Shown here: one piece after another, positions 1 to 8,844 of the stretch
Numbering within the stretch: the first letter of the stretch is position 1
Layout: each line of letters starts with the position of its first letter
Origin: JAUNBG01 sp964442735
GTDB lineage: Bacteria > Planctomycetota > Planctomycetia > Pirellulales > Thermoguttaceae
DNA length: 64,000 nucleotides
NCBI GenBank assembly: GCA_964442735.1
Contig: CAYUAP010000009.1
Coordinates: forward strand, 8,047 to 72,046
Direction of reading: 5' to 3'
The notes under the pieces: model-generated
Database searches by the model: none
What the model saw: the letters and a program-made list of their open reading frames with translations, nothing else
Told to the model about the DNA's origin: nothing
Position numbers and translations under genes: made by a program

Positions 1-224
1 TCATTATTGACCCAACTGGTAAATGTCGGAAATCCGCCGCGAACATCATGAAAATTGTGTAGTGCGAGCGTCCATTGCTTCATGTTATTAGTACATTGCA
101 TACGTCGGGCAGCCTCTCGGGCCGCCTGAACGGCAGGTAGTAACAACGCGATTAAAATTCCGATAATCGCAATAACAACGAGAAGCTCTACAAGAGTAAA
201 TCCTTTATTATTATATGTTTTCAT
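1..224 (-). CDS. DUF1559 domain protein, N-terminal part (runs off the window)
   Basis: The first 74 codons of a planctomycete DUF1559 protein are visible; the rest lies beyond base 1. The translation starts MKTYNNKGFTLVELLVVIAI and continues through the class III (type IV pilin-like) signal GFTLVELLVV and a hydrophobic helix into the AAREAARRMQC segment that marks this family. Such proteins have a prepilin/pseudopilin leader and are thought to go through a type II secretion or type IV pilus-like machine; their role is unknown. It lies directly downstream of a second DUF1559 gene on the same strand, 15 bases away, so the two are probably paralogues in one transcript. An AAGGGAAAAAAG stretch before the ATG may serve as ribosome-binding site. 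Confidence 0.9.
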   Translation of the reverse strand, partial: MKTYNNKGFTLVELLVVIAIIGILIALLLPAVQAAREAARRMQCTNNMKQWTLALHNFHDVRGGFPTFTSWVNN

Positions 225-239
225 CTTTTTTCCCTTCTT

Positions 240-1244
240 TTACGGTAACAGTAAAACTTCATTACCATTACGACTAGCGAGTGCCCACAAGAGATTCCTA
301 TCGGTCATATCAGAAATGAACCGAACCGAACCGCCACACAAGGTAAAGTGAACTCCCCCGTTATGATGACTTGAAAACGAACCACTACTGTAAAACTGTT
401 TATATAATGATACATTTGCGTCATCCTTGTTTTTGATAACCGAGAGAGGCCATTCGATATTTTTCGAACTAACGTAAACAATCGCGCCATTATAGGGGTT
501 CGCATAGGCTCCACGAACCCAGGCAAAATACCCTTGATAATCGTTATACGCGATTTCACCCAAACCGATTGTATTCGATAAACCATCGATTATACCAGCA
601 AAAGTAACATGACTGTTTTCGTAAAAAACACCATTGTTGGCTTGAGGACCTCCACCATAATCACCACCGTTGTTCGCTTTGGTTCGTATGAGTGAATATT
701 CCTTTCCAGAATCTCTTTTTGTCCCAACAGCTCCGGTTATTCCATAATAATGGGTCGTAAAACAATCGCGCTCCTGATTATAGAGACTCATACTGGAATA
801 CAAATTGGAACAGCTCGGACAGTGAAATGCGGAAACCTTCGTTTTCGCAATTGTTTCGTTTCCGATATATCCTTCTTCCCCCTCGTTTTCTTTATAGGGA
901 TTGGAGAAGTCGATATTACGAAAAATATTGATCTGTTCCATAAAAGGAAGAACGCGAACAAGTATACCCAATCCCTGACTTTTATCATTTTTAAAATTCA
1001 AAAAGGCTTCGGGAGGTAAAACACCATACACGTCATGATAACCGTGAAATCCGAGCATCATCTGTTTGAGATTGTTCGAACACTGCATGCGCCGGGCCGC
1101 TTCCCGTGCCGCCTGAACCGCCGGCAATAACAACGCGATCAAAATTCCGATAATCGCAATAACAACCAGGAGTTCTACAAGCGTAAAGCCACGAAGCAAA
1201 ACGGATAAACCATTTCGCCTGTGCATATTTCGTCTATTAGACAT
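240..1244 (-). CDS. DUF1559 domain-containing pseudopilin-like protein
   Basis: This 334-residue protein has the complete DUF1559 architecture. A basic N-terminus of about 18 residues precedes the prepilin-type signal GFTLVELLVVIAIIGILIA and the AAREAARRMQCSNNLKQ motif. A central domain follows, containing FHCPSC and a DGLSNTIGLGE-like segment. The usual C-terminus (SSHHNGGVHFTLCGGSVRFI) is present, so the gene looks full length. The family is strongly expanded in Planctomycetota; members are predicted to be processed by a prepilin peptidase and surface-associated, but no biochemical role is established. It lies 15 bases upstream of another family member on the same strand. The N-terminal extension (MSNRRNMHRRNG) is longer than in the neighbour; a later start is possible. 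Confidence 0.93.
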   Translation of the reverse strand: MSNRRNMHRRNGLSVLLRGFTLVELLVVIAIIGILIALLLPAVQAAREAARRMQCSNNLKQMMLGFHGYHDVYGVLPPEAFLNFKNDKSQGLGILVRVLPFMEQINIFRNIDFSNPYKENEGEEGYIGNETIAKTKVSAFHCPSCSNLYSSMSLYNQERDCFTTHYYGITGAVGTKRDSGKEYSLIRTKANNGGDYGGGPQANNGVFYENSHVTFAGIIDGLSNTIGLGEIAYNDYQGYFAWVRGAYANPYNGAIVYVSSKNIEWPLSVIKNKDDANVSLYKQFYSSGSFSSHHNGGVHFTLCGGSVRFISDMTDRNLLWALASRNGNEVLLLP

Positions 1245-1314
1245 AGGTCTTCTTTCTTAAAAGAGACTTTTAATCTTTTAGTAATAAAACGTCAAATTTT
1301 AGTAACGTAAAAGA

Positions 1315-2295
1315 TCAAATTAGAAGACGAATTGTGTCAAGCGTCGTGTCGTAATAAACGGGCATATCGTTATCGTAACGATAAAATCGGATATGAGGAA
1401 CGAAGCCCGGTTGAAAATTAAGTACGGAAAAAATTTCTTTTAAACGTTCATAAAAAAGAATCAATCCAGCCCGCGAATCAGTAAAAAAAGGAAGGGGAAA
1501 ATCGGGCGAAAATATTCCCAACATTCCAAAAAGGAGTGAAAACATCGTCCAAAAACCGGCCTGTGTCATTCGAGTTTGGTACCGTTGGAAACCAGGGGAA
1601 AAGGATTCCATTTCTATCGGAGCAAAAAATACAAGACGGTTGAGTGGATTATGATATTGTGAATATTCCGCATTTTTCGAATCGTTTGTCAATAACAGGA
1701 GGTAAAGAGAATTGTTTTCTTCTGAAGAATCGGAACCATCCCATTCTATACTGTTGAGAAATTCAACAGCAGCGGTCATTGCGGTATCGGACACCGTATC
1801 AGACACATTATCAGACTCTGTATCGGACAGAGTATTGGACGATTGTTTAATACTGGAAAAAGAAGTATTTCTTGTATTGAAATAATCGACTGAAGTCCGG
1901 TTTGGGGAGAGATTATTCCGTTCCGATTGTGACAGAGTGATTTCGGATTGCCAATTTGGAAAATATCGTTTATATTCCTCCTGATCCGGCGTTATTTCCA
2001 AATGAACCAGACCCTCCAGAACCGTCTGAAAAGCCTGCTTGCGTCGTATAGGATTCGTTTCGTTCCGATATGTTTTCAACCATTCTTTTGATTCTTTCAA
2101 AAGGATATTGCGATAGGATGTACTATCGATTTTTGCATATGTTTGTTTGTCTGTAGAATTATAATGTCGATAAACAATATCATCGGAATCAGGAAAATAA
2201 ATCAAACAAATGGCAAATAAAAATAAAGCTGTAATGGCAAATCCAATCGACAGCCATTGCAGTATTGTTGTTTTTTTATGATGCTTGTTGTTCAT
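1315..2295 (-). CDS. Hypothetical two-helix membrane protein
   Basis: I do not recognise this 326-residue protein. An N-terminal membrane helix at about residues 12-32 (WLSIGFAITALFLFAICLIY) is followed by a hydrophilic, probably extracytoplasmic region. That region holds a low-complexity Ser/Asp/Thr stretch near residues 153-172 with repeated SDTVSDT units. A second hydrophobic segment lies near residue 250 (FWTMFSLLFGMLGIF), and the C-terminus contains no motif I can name. A good sigma-70-like promoter lies about 90 bases upstream. It may be lineage-specific; its position next to DUF1559 genes does not reveal a function. Confidence 0.65.
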   Translation of the reverse strand: MNNKHHKKTTILQWLSIGFAITALFLFAICLIYFPDSDDIVYRHYNSTDKQTYAKIDSTSYRNILLKESKEWLKTYRNETNPIRRKQAFQTVLEGLVHLEITPDQEEYKRYFPNWQSEITLSQSERNNLSPNRTSVDYFNTRNTSFSSIKQSSNTLSDTESDNVSDTVSDTAMTAAVEFLNSIEWDGSDSSEENNSLYLLLLTNDSKNAEYSQYHNPLNRLVFFAPIEMESFSPGFQRYQTRMTQAGFWTMFSLLFGMLGIFSPDFPLPFFTDSRAGLILFYERLKEIFSVLNFQPGFVPHIRFYRYDNDMPVYYDTTLDTIRLLI

Positions 2296-2385
2296 TAAAC
2301 TTTGTTTTCTTTATTTTCTCAAAACGTTCCATTTTATCATCAGGACAGGAAGTCGCGGAAAAAAATATCTCGTGATAACCTATCC

Positions 2386-2413
2386 AATATAGTAAAAGAT
2401 CTTTTTTTGTCAA
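2386..2413 (-). promoter_or_regulatory. Predicted sigma-70 promoter for the 1315-2295 gene
   Basis: On the minus strand TTGACA (2413-2408) and TATATT (2391-2386) are separated by 16 bases. The predicted start near 2379 gives a leader of roughly 85 bases. Read by eye only. Confidence 0.45.
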
Positions 2414-2443
2414 TGCCCAGGCACTAGAGGTTGCGAACACTTA

Positions 2444-2602
2444 AAAAACGGAGTTGACTGGAACGCGGACGTCTCGTCCATACTGCCGGGAAAACAGGCG
2501 TCTCGCCTGTTTTAATCCCCTGAAAAACGGAGTTGACTGGAACACGGACGTCTCGTCCGCACTGCCGGGAAAACAGGCGTCTCGCATGTTTTAATCCCCT
2601 GA
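2444..2602. repeat. Two tandem copies of a 79-bp double-hairpin repeat
   Basis: Two head-to-tail copies with a 79-base period (GAGTTGACTG at 2451 and 2530). Each copy carries a hairpin of the form GCGGACG-TCT-CGTCCGC followed by ACAGGCG-TCT-CGCCTGT, then TTTTAATCCCCTGAA. The first copy has a substitution in the right arm of hairpin 1 (GTCCAT), and the second has one in hairpin 2 (CGCATGT). The same unit with the same period recurs at 63813-64000. Confidence 0.85.
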
Positions 2603-2686
2603 ATGAACTCCTAAATGAAAGTGTTGTCTACCACTAGTGTCCTCAATTATAAAGATTCGAATACGTTATGGGTGTAAAAACGGTAA

Positions 2687-2750
2687 AACGACTGTGTAAA
2701 ATAACGGCTGTGTAAAATAACGACTGTGTAAAATAACGACTGTGTAAAAT
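2687..2750. repeat. Four copies of a 16-bp tandem repeat
   Basis: The unit AACGACTGTGTAAAAT is repeated four times with an exact 16-base period (unit 2 has an A-to-G change). It lies between the hairpin repeats and the end of ogt. No coding sense was found. Confidence 0.85.
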
Positions 2751-2807
2751 TTGTGGGACTATCATGATTTTAGCGGACTCAAGACGAATAAAAGTAAACG
2801 GAAGTCA

Positions 2808-3341
2808 CTATAACGATGTTTTTTTGGGGGGGATAAAAAATGAATCCATATCGACATGTTCGATTTTCAATAAAGAGATTTTTTTATCTATTCCACCAGC
2901 ATAGCCCGTCAAACTGCCATTGGAACCGACAACACGGTGACAGGGAATGATAATAGATATTTTATTGTGGCCAACAGCGCCGCCAATCGCCTGTGCCGAC
3001 ATTTTTGCAAGGCCTTTTTCTTTTGCAAGGAGTACGGCAATCTCGCCATAGGTTATTGTTTTTCCATATGGAATTTGTTGCAAGATATTCCAGACAGACC
3101 GTTGAAACGGTGTACCTGTCAGGTGAATAGGGGGCATAAAATCAGGTTCTCTACCAGTAAAATAAATATCCAGCCAACGCTGTGTGTCTTTGAATACGGG
3201 AAGTTTGTCTTCCCGACATTTGGGGACAAGGTTTTCCGGTATGTATTTCTCCCTGACAAACCAGAGTCCGGTCAATCCCTCGACATCTGCGCCTAACAAA
3301 ATACTACCCAATGGGGAATTATAAAGTGTTATATACTGCAT
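2808..3341 (-). CDS. ogt: Methylated-DNA--protein-cysteine methyltransferase
   Basis: This suicide DNA-repair enzyme moves alkyl groups from O6-alkylguanine or O4-alkylthymine to its own cysteine. The 177-residue protein has the family's small N-terminal domain and the C-terminal DNA-binding/transferase domain. The latter has the FQRSVWNILQQIPYGKTITY segment and the active-site motif IIPCHRVVGSNG (reactive Cys, then His and Arg). Its length matches the Ogt/AdaB class rather than the Ada regulator fusion. A strong SD (GGAGGAATATTC before ATG) fixes the start at 3341. The C-terminal tail after GGIDKK is somewhat extended. It is probably monocistronic. Confidence 0.95.
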   Translation of the reverse strand: MQYITLYNSPLGSILLGADVEGLTGLWFVREKYIPENLVPKCREDKLPVFKDTQRWLDIYFTGREPDFMPPIHLTGTPFQRSVWNILQQIPYGKTITYGEIAVLLAKEKGLAKMSAQAIGGAVGHNKISIIIPCHRVVGSNGSLTGYAGGIDKKISLLKIEHVDMDSFFIPPKKTSL

Positions 3342-4072
3342 GAATATTCCTCCAGGTTATCCTTCGATTGATCTTTTGTCATTACGACACTCGTATTTTC
3401 CTTGATATTTTCCTTGATATTTTCCATGATTGATCTCAAGCCTCCACTGTCCCCATTTTTGGTTCGGAAGTAATGTTTGTGAAATTTATTTTGAAAAAAG
3501 GAAACTCCGTGTGTTATTGTTTGAGTCATAACAAACAGTTGGAAGTAAATCATTGAATTTATGCGTCTATTCTAACAATAATCCTGTATTCTAACAATAG
3601 TTCTGTATTATGTAATAGTCTGTATTACGTAATAGTTCGGGTAATAGACAAGTGTCAATTGTAATAGTTTCAAAAATATATTATCAGAACGATAATGATA
3701 GGTTCTATCACCAAGATTATGGATTTATATAAATTATGGATTCATGTAAAGGGTGAAAATTTCAGGGCATACGTCAAATTTATAATGACTCGGGGAAAAC
3801 TTGTTCGAGCAAACTTTAGTCGTTTAAGAATTGGGAAAGTATAGAAGTTATACTTTGTAAAGGAAAATGTGGTAATTGGAGGGACATTTTATTTAAATGG
3901 ACTCTTTAGATACTTCATTGGACCAATAAAAAAATAATTATCACAATTTTTTTATTTTGACTATTGCAAAAAAGATTATATTTGAGTAAAATATTAAAGT
4001 AGCAATCTGTGTCTATTGTTGTTTCAAAAATGTTTTAATTACATATTATGTAACTAAAAAAGGAGAAAACTT
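3342..4072. other. Intergenic spacer between divergent ogt and BI-1 genes
   Basis: No gene is supported in these 731 bases. They hold a threefold 14-base duplication (GATATTTTCCTT type, 3396-3430), AT-rich partial repeats of TGTATTNYGTAATAG (3600-3640), and a hairpin at 3836-3856 (AAAGTATA, loop GAAGT, TATACTTT). A possible minus-strand promoter, TTGACA (3658-3653) with TATTAC 18 bases away, could serve ogt with a leader of about 280 bases. Confidence 0.5.
3964..3992 (+). promoter_or_regulatory. Predicted sigma-70 promoter for the BI-1 family gene
   Basis: TTGCAA (3964-3969) and TAAAAT (3987-3992) are 17 bases apart. The inferred transcript starts near 4000 and has a leader of about 75 bases ending in AAAAAGGAGAAAAC before the ATG. 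Confidence 0.45.
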
Positions 4073-4816
4073 ATGGAGTATTATGATAATAACAGAACGG
4101 ATAACCAGGAAACGGGATTTGACGAGGCTATTCCGGTTATTCAGGCTGATTCCAATTCCAGAATTCAATTTCTAGTAAAGACCTATCTGCATTTAATTGG
4201 TGCGGTTGTGGCGTTTATTTGTATTGAGTCGGTTGTTATTTCCATGTTTAAGGAGTCCTTGATTTCAATAATGCAATCGAATCCGCGGGGAATGTCGATT
4301 GTCTTAATTATATTGTGTTTTGCAGGTCCTTTCCTTGGAAATATGATTATCAATTCTTCTAAATCGATTGTTGGTCATTATGTGGCGTTGGCTTTTTATG
4401 TACTGATGTATGTCTGTCTGTTTATTCCGATTTTAACCTATGCGTTAGTATTTGCCCCGGGTGGAGCGGCGATTGTAGGACAGGCGGCTGGAGTTACTGT
4501 GGTTTTATTTGCTTTTCTGACGGTGACTGTTTTTGTAACCGGTAAAGATTTTTCGTTTTTACGTGCCTTCCTGGTTTTTGCTTCTCTAGCCGCGATTGGA
4601 CTGATTGTTGCCAGTTTGATTTTTGGATTCCAATTGGGCTTGATATTTACCTATTTCATGATCGCGCTGGCCTGCTGTTATATTTTGTATGACACTTCCA
4701 ATGTTATGCTTCATTATCCGGTTCAGGGCTACGTTATCGCCTCTGTGGAACTGTTTGCGTCGGTTATGATGCTGTTCTTCTATATTTTGCGCTTGTTCCT
4801 GTCGCGAGATAATTAG
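4073..4816 (+). CDS. Bax inhibitor-1/YccA family membrane protein
   Basis: This 247-residue integral membrane protein has a short acidic cytoplasmic N-terminus followed by seven hydrophobic segments. They start with FLVKTYLHLIGAVVAFICIE near residue 37 and end with the C-terminal helix VELFASVMMLFFYILRLF. The layout matches the TMBIM/BI-1 family (YccA and YbhL in bacteria), whose members act as pH-sensitive calcium leak channels or protease-associated membrane factors. The late segment CCYILYDTSNVM corresponds to the conserved region with acidic residues in the last helices. The SD AAAGGAG supports the start. No operon partner lies on this strand within 200 bases. Confidence 0.88.
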   Translation: MEYYDNNRTDNQETGFDEAIPVIQADSNSRIQFLVKTYLHLIGAVVAFICIESVVISMFKESLISIMQSNPRGMSIVLIILCFAGPFLGNMIINSSKSIVGHYVALAFYVLMYVCLFIPILTYALVFAPGGAAIVGQAAGVTVVLFAFLTVTVFVTGKDFSFLRAFLVFASLAAIGLIVASLIFGFQLGLIFTYFMIALACCYILYDTSNVMLHYPVQGYVIASVELFASVMMLFFYILRLFLSRDN

Positions 4817-4847
4817 TGGAAACGTGTAAACATTTGTATTTTGTCTG

Positions 4848-4878
4848 GAATGCGGATATTGTATCCGCATCCTGTCAA
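4848..4878. repeat. Decayed hairpin of the dispersed repeat family
   Basis: TGCGGATA-TTG-TATCCGCA is an 8-bp stem with a 3-base loop, followed by TCCTGTC. The arm resembles the GCGGAC hairpin of the 79-bp repeat. It lies about 35 bases after the BI-1 stop and could also end that transcript. Confidence 0.45.
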
Positions 4879-4928
4879 AAAAGAGTTTCCCTCTGTTATG
4901 ACTTGAACATGGTAACGGTTATTATTCT

Positions 4929-4970
4929 TTATTGAGTATCTGGATCTTTATTGAGTATCTGGATCTTTAA
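4929..4970. repeat. 20-bp tandem duplication upstream of ligA
   Basis: TATTGAGTATCTGGATCTT occurs twice in direct succession. It is one of several short tandem duplications in spacers of this window. Confidence 0.75.
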
Positions 4971-5021
4971 ATCCGTAAACCGATGGAAGTATAATTTTGC
5001 AATATTCAAGAGGAGTTCTTT

Positions 5022-7094
5022 ATGTTAGATGCCGCAGATCGCATCGCGGAACTTGTCGATAAAATTAAGTATTATAATCAAAAGTATTATGTAGAGCACC
5101 TTTCCGAGATACCGGATCACGAATATGATCATCTAATGACGGTACTCAAGAGTCTTGAGGCGGATCATCCGGATCTAATACGATCTGATTCACCAACGCA
5201 GCATATTGGCGAGACGGTTTCCGATACGGGCAAGCATATTCCGCATCGTGAAAGAATGTTATCGATAGACAATGTATATTCGGAGTCCGAAATATTTACC
5301 TGGGGAGATCGGGTCCGGAAGAAGATACCGAACGAGAAGATCGAATGGGTCTGCGAACTTAAAATAGATGGAATTGCGGCGTCACTACTCTATGAAAACG
5401 GGGAATTTCGTCAGGCTTTGACTCGTGGTGACGGTGTATATGGTGATGATATTACTCCGGCAGTTCAGTTACTGGTCGATATTCCGAAGAAGCTGGAAGG
5501 AATAACCGGCTCGTTGGAGGTTCGAGGTGAAATTTATATGGAGAATTCCGAACTGGTCCGAATTAACCTGGATCGGGCCAAAAGAGGGGAAGATGCGTTT
5601 GCCAATACGCGTAATATAACAGCAGGTACGGTTAAAAATCAAAATCCAACGTCGATTGAGGATCGTCATCTCCGTTTTTTTGCGCACAGTACAGGTTCCA
5701 CGAAGGAATTAACGGCGGACAATCATTTTGAATTCATGGGCCAATTGGAATCGTTGGGATTTCACACTTCTCCTTTTTTAAAGAAGGTGGACACTTTGGG
5801 CGAGGCGGTCACCTTTTGTCGGAATTTTATTCCGGAAATCTATAAATTGGATTTCGAAATCGACGGTTTTGTTATTAAGGTCAATAATTTTGCACAACGG
5901 GAAAAGATAGGAGGAACGCCGAAATATCCCCATTGGGTAATTGCCTATAAATTTGAGAAGTATGAGGCGCAGACGAAAATACGGGATATAGTAATCCAAG
6001 TGGGCAAGACGGGGACGATTACTCCGGTTGCCGAACTTGAACCGGTAGAAATTGCGGGGACTATTGTCTCCAGGACGAGTTTACACAATGCGGAGGAGAT
6101 AGCGCGTAAAGATGTTCGAGTGGGAGATACCGTCATTGTAGAGAAGGCGGGCAAGATTATACCGCATCTTGTTCGGGTCGAGAAGCATCTTCGCGAGAAG
6201 GATCTTCCGGTCTTTCGTTTTCCGGAAGTCTGTCCCGGCTGTGGTTCTGAATTAAAAAAGGATGAAGGAGGTGTTTTTATTCGATGTACCAATATCAATT
6301 GTATTGCCCAGTTCCGTGAAAAACTGGAATATTTCGCTTCACGTAACGCTATGAATATCGATGGTTTTGGTCCGACTCTGATTGCACAATTAACGACAAC
6401 GCAAACTCAAGGTCTTTTGACGATGGAACCCTTGGTCCTGTCGTTCGTCGATCTTTATCGTCTAACGGAAGAAGATATCTGTAATCTGGAGCGCAGGAAA
6501 GACAAGTCGGCGAAGAAACTGATTCAGGCGATTCAGGCAAGTAAAACACGTGGTCCGGCCCGCTTGTTGAACGCTTTATCGATTCGGGGAATCGGCGAGG
6601 AGACGTCACGTCTTCTCGTTGGAAAATATCATTCGATCGACCGAATAAAGGAGGCTGCGATTGGTGAATTAGCCGCGATCCCTTCCATCGGTGAAAAATT
6701 AGCCGCAAATATCTACGAATATTTTCATTCGGAGTATGGCCTGAAGACCTTAATGGAACTCAAGGCGGAGGGGGTGGTTATGGAACTTTCTGACACTGGG
6801 GAAGGGGAGACAGCCATGGAGGAAAAGTCGGGCATCCTGTCCGGATTAAGTATTTGTGTTACAGGTACTTTAATTCGATGCAAGAGAGACGATTTAAAGG
6901 AACGAATTTTAGCGCAAGGAGGACTGTTTACAAGTTCGGTAACCTCGAAGACTAATTATTTGGTAGCTTCGGATGTGGAGAAGACGGGTACGAAACTTCA
7001 GGCGGCACGGAAGTTGAATATACCTATTTTAACGGAGGAGGAATTTTTTGAAAAATTCCCGGAGTTACAAGAGGAAGAAGAGGAAGATAAATGA
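5022..7094 (+). CDS. ligA: NAD-dependent DNA ligase LigA
   Basis: LigA seals nicks during replication and repair using NAD+. The 690-residue protein has all expected parts. An Ia domain (YYNQKYYVE) comes first. The adenylation domain has the catalytic lysine at about K114 in CELKIDG and the RGDGVYGDD motif. An OB-fold is followed by a four-cysteine zinc finger (CPGCGSEL...CTNINC, about residues 406-428). Helix-hairpin-helix repeats (IRGIGEETSRLLV, IPSIGEKLAANI) and a C-terminal BRCT domain (LSGLSICVTGTL, SKTNYLVAS) complete it. Length is normal for the family. The SD AAGAGGAGTTCTTT fixes the start. Its stop overlaps the next start by 4 bases (ATGA), so the two are translationally coupled. Confidence 0.98.
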   Translation: MLDAADRIAELVDKIKYYNQKYYVEHLSEIPDHEYDHLMTVLKSLEADHPDLIRSDSPTQHIGETVSDTGKHIPHRERMLSIDNVYSESEIFTWGDRVRKKIPNEKIEWVCELKIDGIAASLLYENGEFRQALTRGDGVYGDDITPAVQLLVDIPKKLEGITGSLEVRGEIYMENSELVRINLDRAKRGEDAFANTRNITAGTVKNQNPTSIEDRHLRFFAHSTGSTKELTADNHFEFMGQLESLGFHTSPFLKKVDTLGEAVTFCRNFIPEIYKLDFEIDGFVIKVNNFAQREKIGGTPKYPHWVIAYKFEKYEAQTKIRDIVIQVGKTGTITPVAELEPVEIAGTIVSRTSLHNAEEIARKDVRVGDTVIVEKAGKIIPHLVRVEKHLREKDLPVFRFPEVCPGCGSELKKDEGGVFIRCTNINCIAQFREKLEYFASRNAMNIDGFGPTLIAQLTTTQTQGLLTMEPLVLSFVDLYRLTEEDICNLERRKDKSAKKLIQAIQASKTRGPARLLNALSIRGIGEETSRLLVGKYHSIDRIKEAAIGELAAIPSIGEKLAANIYEYFHSEYGLKTLMELKAEGVVMELSDTGEGETAMEEKSGILSGLSICVTGTLIRCKRDDLKERILAQGGLFTSSVTSKTNYLVASDVEKTGTKLQAARKLNIPILTEEEFFEKFPELQEEEEEDK

Positions 7095-8602
7095 AGCAGA
7101 TATCAAGACGTGATTTTTTTTATCGGACCATTACCACAGGGGTCGTGGGAATGGGAGGCGGGTTTATTTCTTCAGTGCGTACTAGCGCGAGGACGCCGGG
7201 CCCAAATTCCCGACTGGGAATTATGATTGTCGGTTGTGGCGATCGTGGTTACGAGCATGTTAAGGGGTATTTAGGTCTGCCTTGTATCAATATTATTGCC
7301 GTTAGTGATCCAGACAGCAGGCGTATGGAATCTCTAGCCAATATAATAAAGGGACGTCAGGGAACCGCTCCTGCCTGTTTTCGTGACTTCCGTGAAGGGT
7401 TATCTTTATCGGGTCTTGATATTGTCAGTTGTGCCGCGCCAAATCATTGGCACGCTCTCTGTGGTATTCTAGCCATGCAGGCGGGAAAAGACGTCTATCT
7501 GGAAAAACCGTTATGTCATACGATACAGGAGGGCAAGGCGTTATTAACCGCCGTCAGAAAATATGGACGAATTTGTCAGACCGGACTTCAGAACCGTTCC
7601 ACGCGAGGGACTATTGAGGGACTGAATTTTATTTCACAGGCGAAAATGCCCCCGATTAAACTTGTTCGTGCCATCTGTTTCAAACAACGTGCTTCTATTG
7701 GGGGGCCAGGTATTTATCCTTTAGCCAAAACAATCGACGTTAATTTATGGTCCGGACCGGCTCCTCTGGACGATCCCTGTACCCGTTCTCAGTTCCATTT
7801 CGACTGGAATTGGCAGAGAAGGTTTGGTGACGGTGAATTGGGAAATCAGGGAGCCCATCAGATCGATATGGCGCGTATGATTCTTGGGGTCGATGAATTT
7901 CCGGAGAGTGTACAGACCTATGGCGGACGATGGATAAACGATTCCGCGAAAAAAGAAAAGACGGCAGGAATATCCCCATTCAGAGATGCTGGTGATACCG
8001 CTAATACAGAAGTTGTAATCTTTCGGTATTCCGGAAATAAAACCTTAATTGTGGAATTACGCAATCTTCCTTCTGATCGTTATGAAGATATGAAACTTGG
8101 GGCGATAGCGTATGGTGCGGATGGCCGAAAGATTGCAATTGTCGAATATGGCCGAATACAATTTTGTGATCCGGAAGGTTATCCGCGAATGGAGGAACGC
8201 GGAGCGGGAAACCATTTTTTCAACTTCATTGAAAGTTGTTATCAGCGTCGTCCGGAAATTATAAAGGCGGATGTCCGATGTGGATATTTGTCGGCCTGTC
8301 TGACGCATTTAGGAAATATCTCCTATTATTTAGGCGAGAATAATAAAATATCGATCGAAAATACCCGTAAAATATTGGGGAATATGCCGGATGGTGACGA
8401 ACAACTTCGGATTTTTGACCGAACCACTTCCCATCTGGAACAAAATGGTATCGATCTCAAAAGGACACCTTTATCTATGGGACCTTTATTGAAAATAGAT
8501 TCCAAAAAAGAGTCGTTTATCGATAATTCTGACGCCTCTCAAATGGAATACTGTGTACAGCGAAAGGGTTTTGAGATTCCGAATTTGGAGAAGAACAATT
8601 AA
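7091..8602 (+). CDS. Tat-exported Gfo/Idh/MocA family oxidoreductase
   Basis: This is a 503-residue NAD(P)-dependent sugar or polyol dehydrogenase-like protein. The N-terminus contains a twin-arginine signal (SRRDFFYRTITTGVVGMGGG), so a folded, cofactor-bound protein is probably exported. The Rossmann fold follows (IMIVGCGDRGYEH). The family's conserved EKPLCHTIQEG motif carries the Lys that contacts the cofactor and substrate. A GxxxHQIDMARMILG segment lies in the C-terminal domain (NQGAHQIDMARMILG). Such proteins are abundant in planctomycetes; substrates are mostly unknown, so none is assigned. The gene overlaps ligA by 4 bases, an unusual pairing that suggests co-transcription by position rather than shared function. 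Confidence 0.92.
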   Translation: MKQISRRDFFYRTITTGVVGMGGGFISSVRTSARTPGPNSRLGIMIVGCGDRGYEHVKGYLGLPCINIIAVSDPDSRRMESLANIIKGRQGTAPACFRDFREGLSLSGLDIVSCAAPNHWHALCGILAMQAGKDVYLEKPLCHTIQEGKALLTAVRKYGRICQTGLQNRSTRGTIEGLNFISQAKMPPIKLVRAICFKQRASIGGPGIYPLAKTIDVNLWSGPAPLDDPCTRSQFHFDWNWQRRFGDGELGNQGAHQIDMARMILGVDEFPESVQTYGGRWINDSAKKEKTAGISPFRDAGDTANTEVVIFRYSGNKTLIVELRNLPSDRYEDMKLGAIAYGADGRKIAIVEYGRIQFCDPEGYPRMEERGAGNHFFNFIESCYQRRPEIIKADVRCGYLSACLTHLGNISYYLGENNKISIENTRKILGNMPDGDEQLRIFDRTTSHLEQNGIDLKRTPLSMGPLLKIDSKKESFIDNSDASQMEYCVQRKGFEIPNLEKNN

Positions 8603-8643
8603 ATCCACAGTCTAAATATCCACAGTCTAAATATCCACTGTCA
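8603..8643. repeat. 17-bp tandem repeat, about 2.4 copies
   Basis: ATCCACAGTCTAAAT is repeated directly after the oxidoreductase stop, the last unit being partial (ATCCACTGTC). A second duplication (CTTAATTGATTACAATC twice) follows at 8695-8730. The remainder up to 8844 is AT-rich and without a recognisable gene. Confidence 0.7.
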
Positions 8644-8844
8644 AACCGAGGATGAAGGCGTAGCCGGAATCCCGGTCGCTCCGAACCGTCTTGTCTTAAT
8701 TGATTACAATCTTAATTGATTATAATCTTCGACCATATTCTTCCCCGGGTTGAATTATGTATCTTGATTAATTATATTAGGCAGATTGTTGTTTTCGTAC
8801 AGTTTTTTATTTTGGTTGCATAATAATTCGGAACAGCTATTTGT

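Noticed and set aside
2444..2750. CRISPR array
   Set aside because: Units are adjacent with no unique spacers, and no cas gene is present.
3329..3553. 74-codon open frame upstream of and overlapping ogt
   Set aside because: No SD, no recognisable motif, built partly from a 14-base tandem repeat, and it contains the ogt ribosome-binding site.
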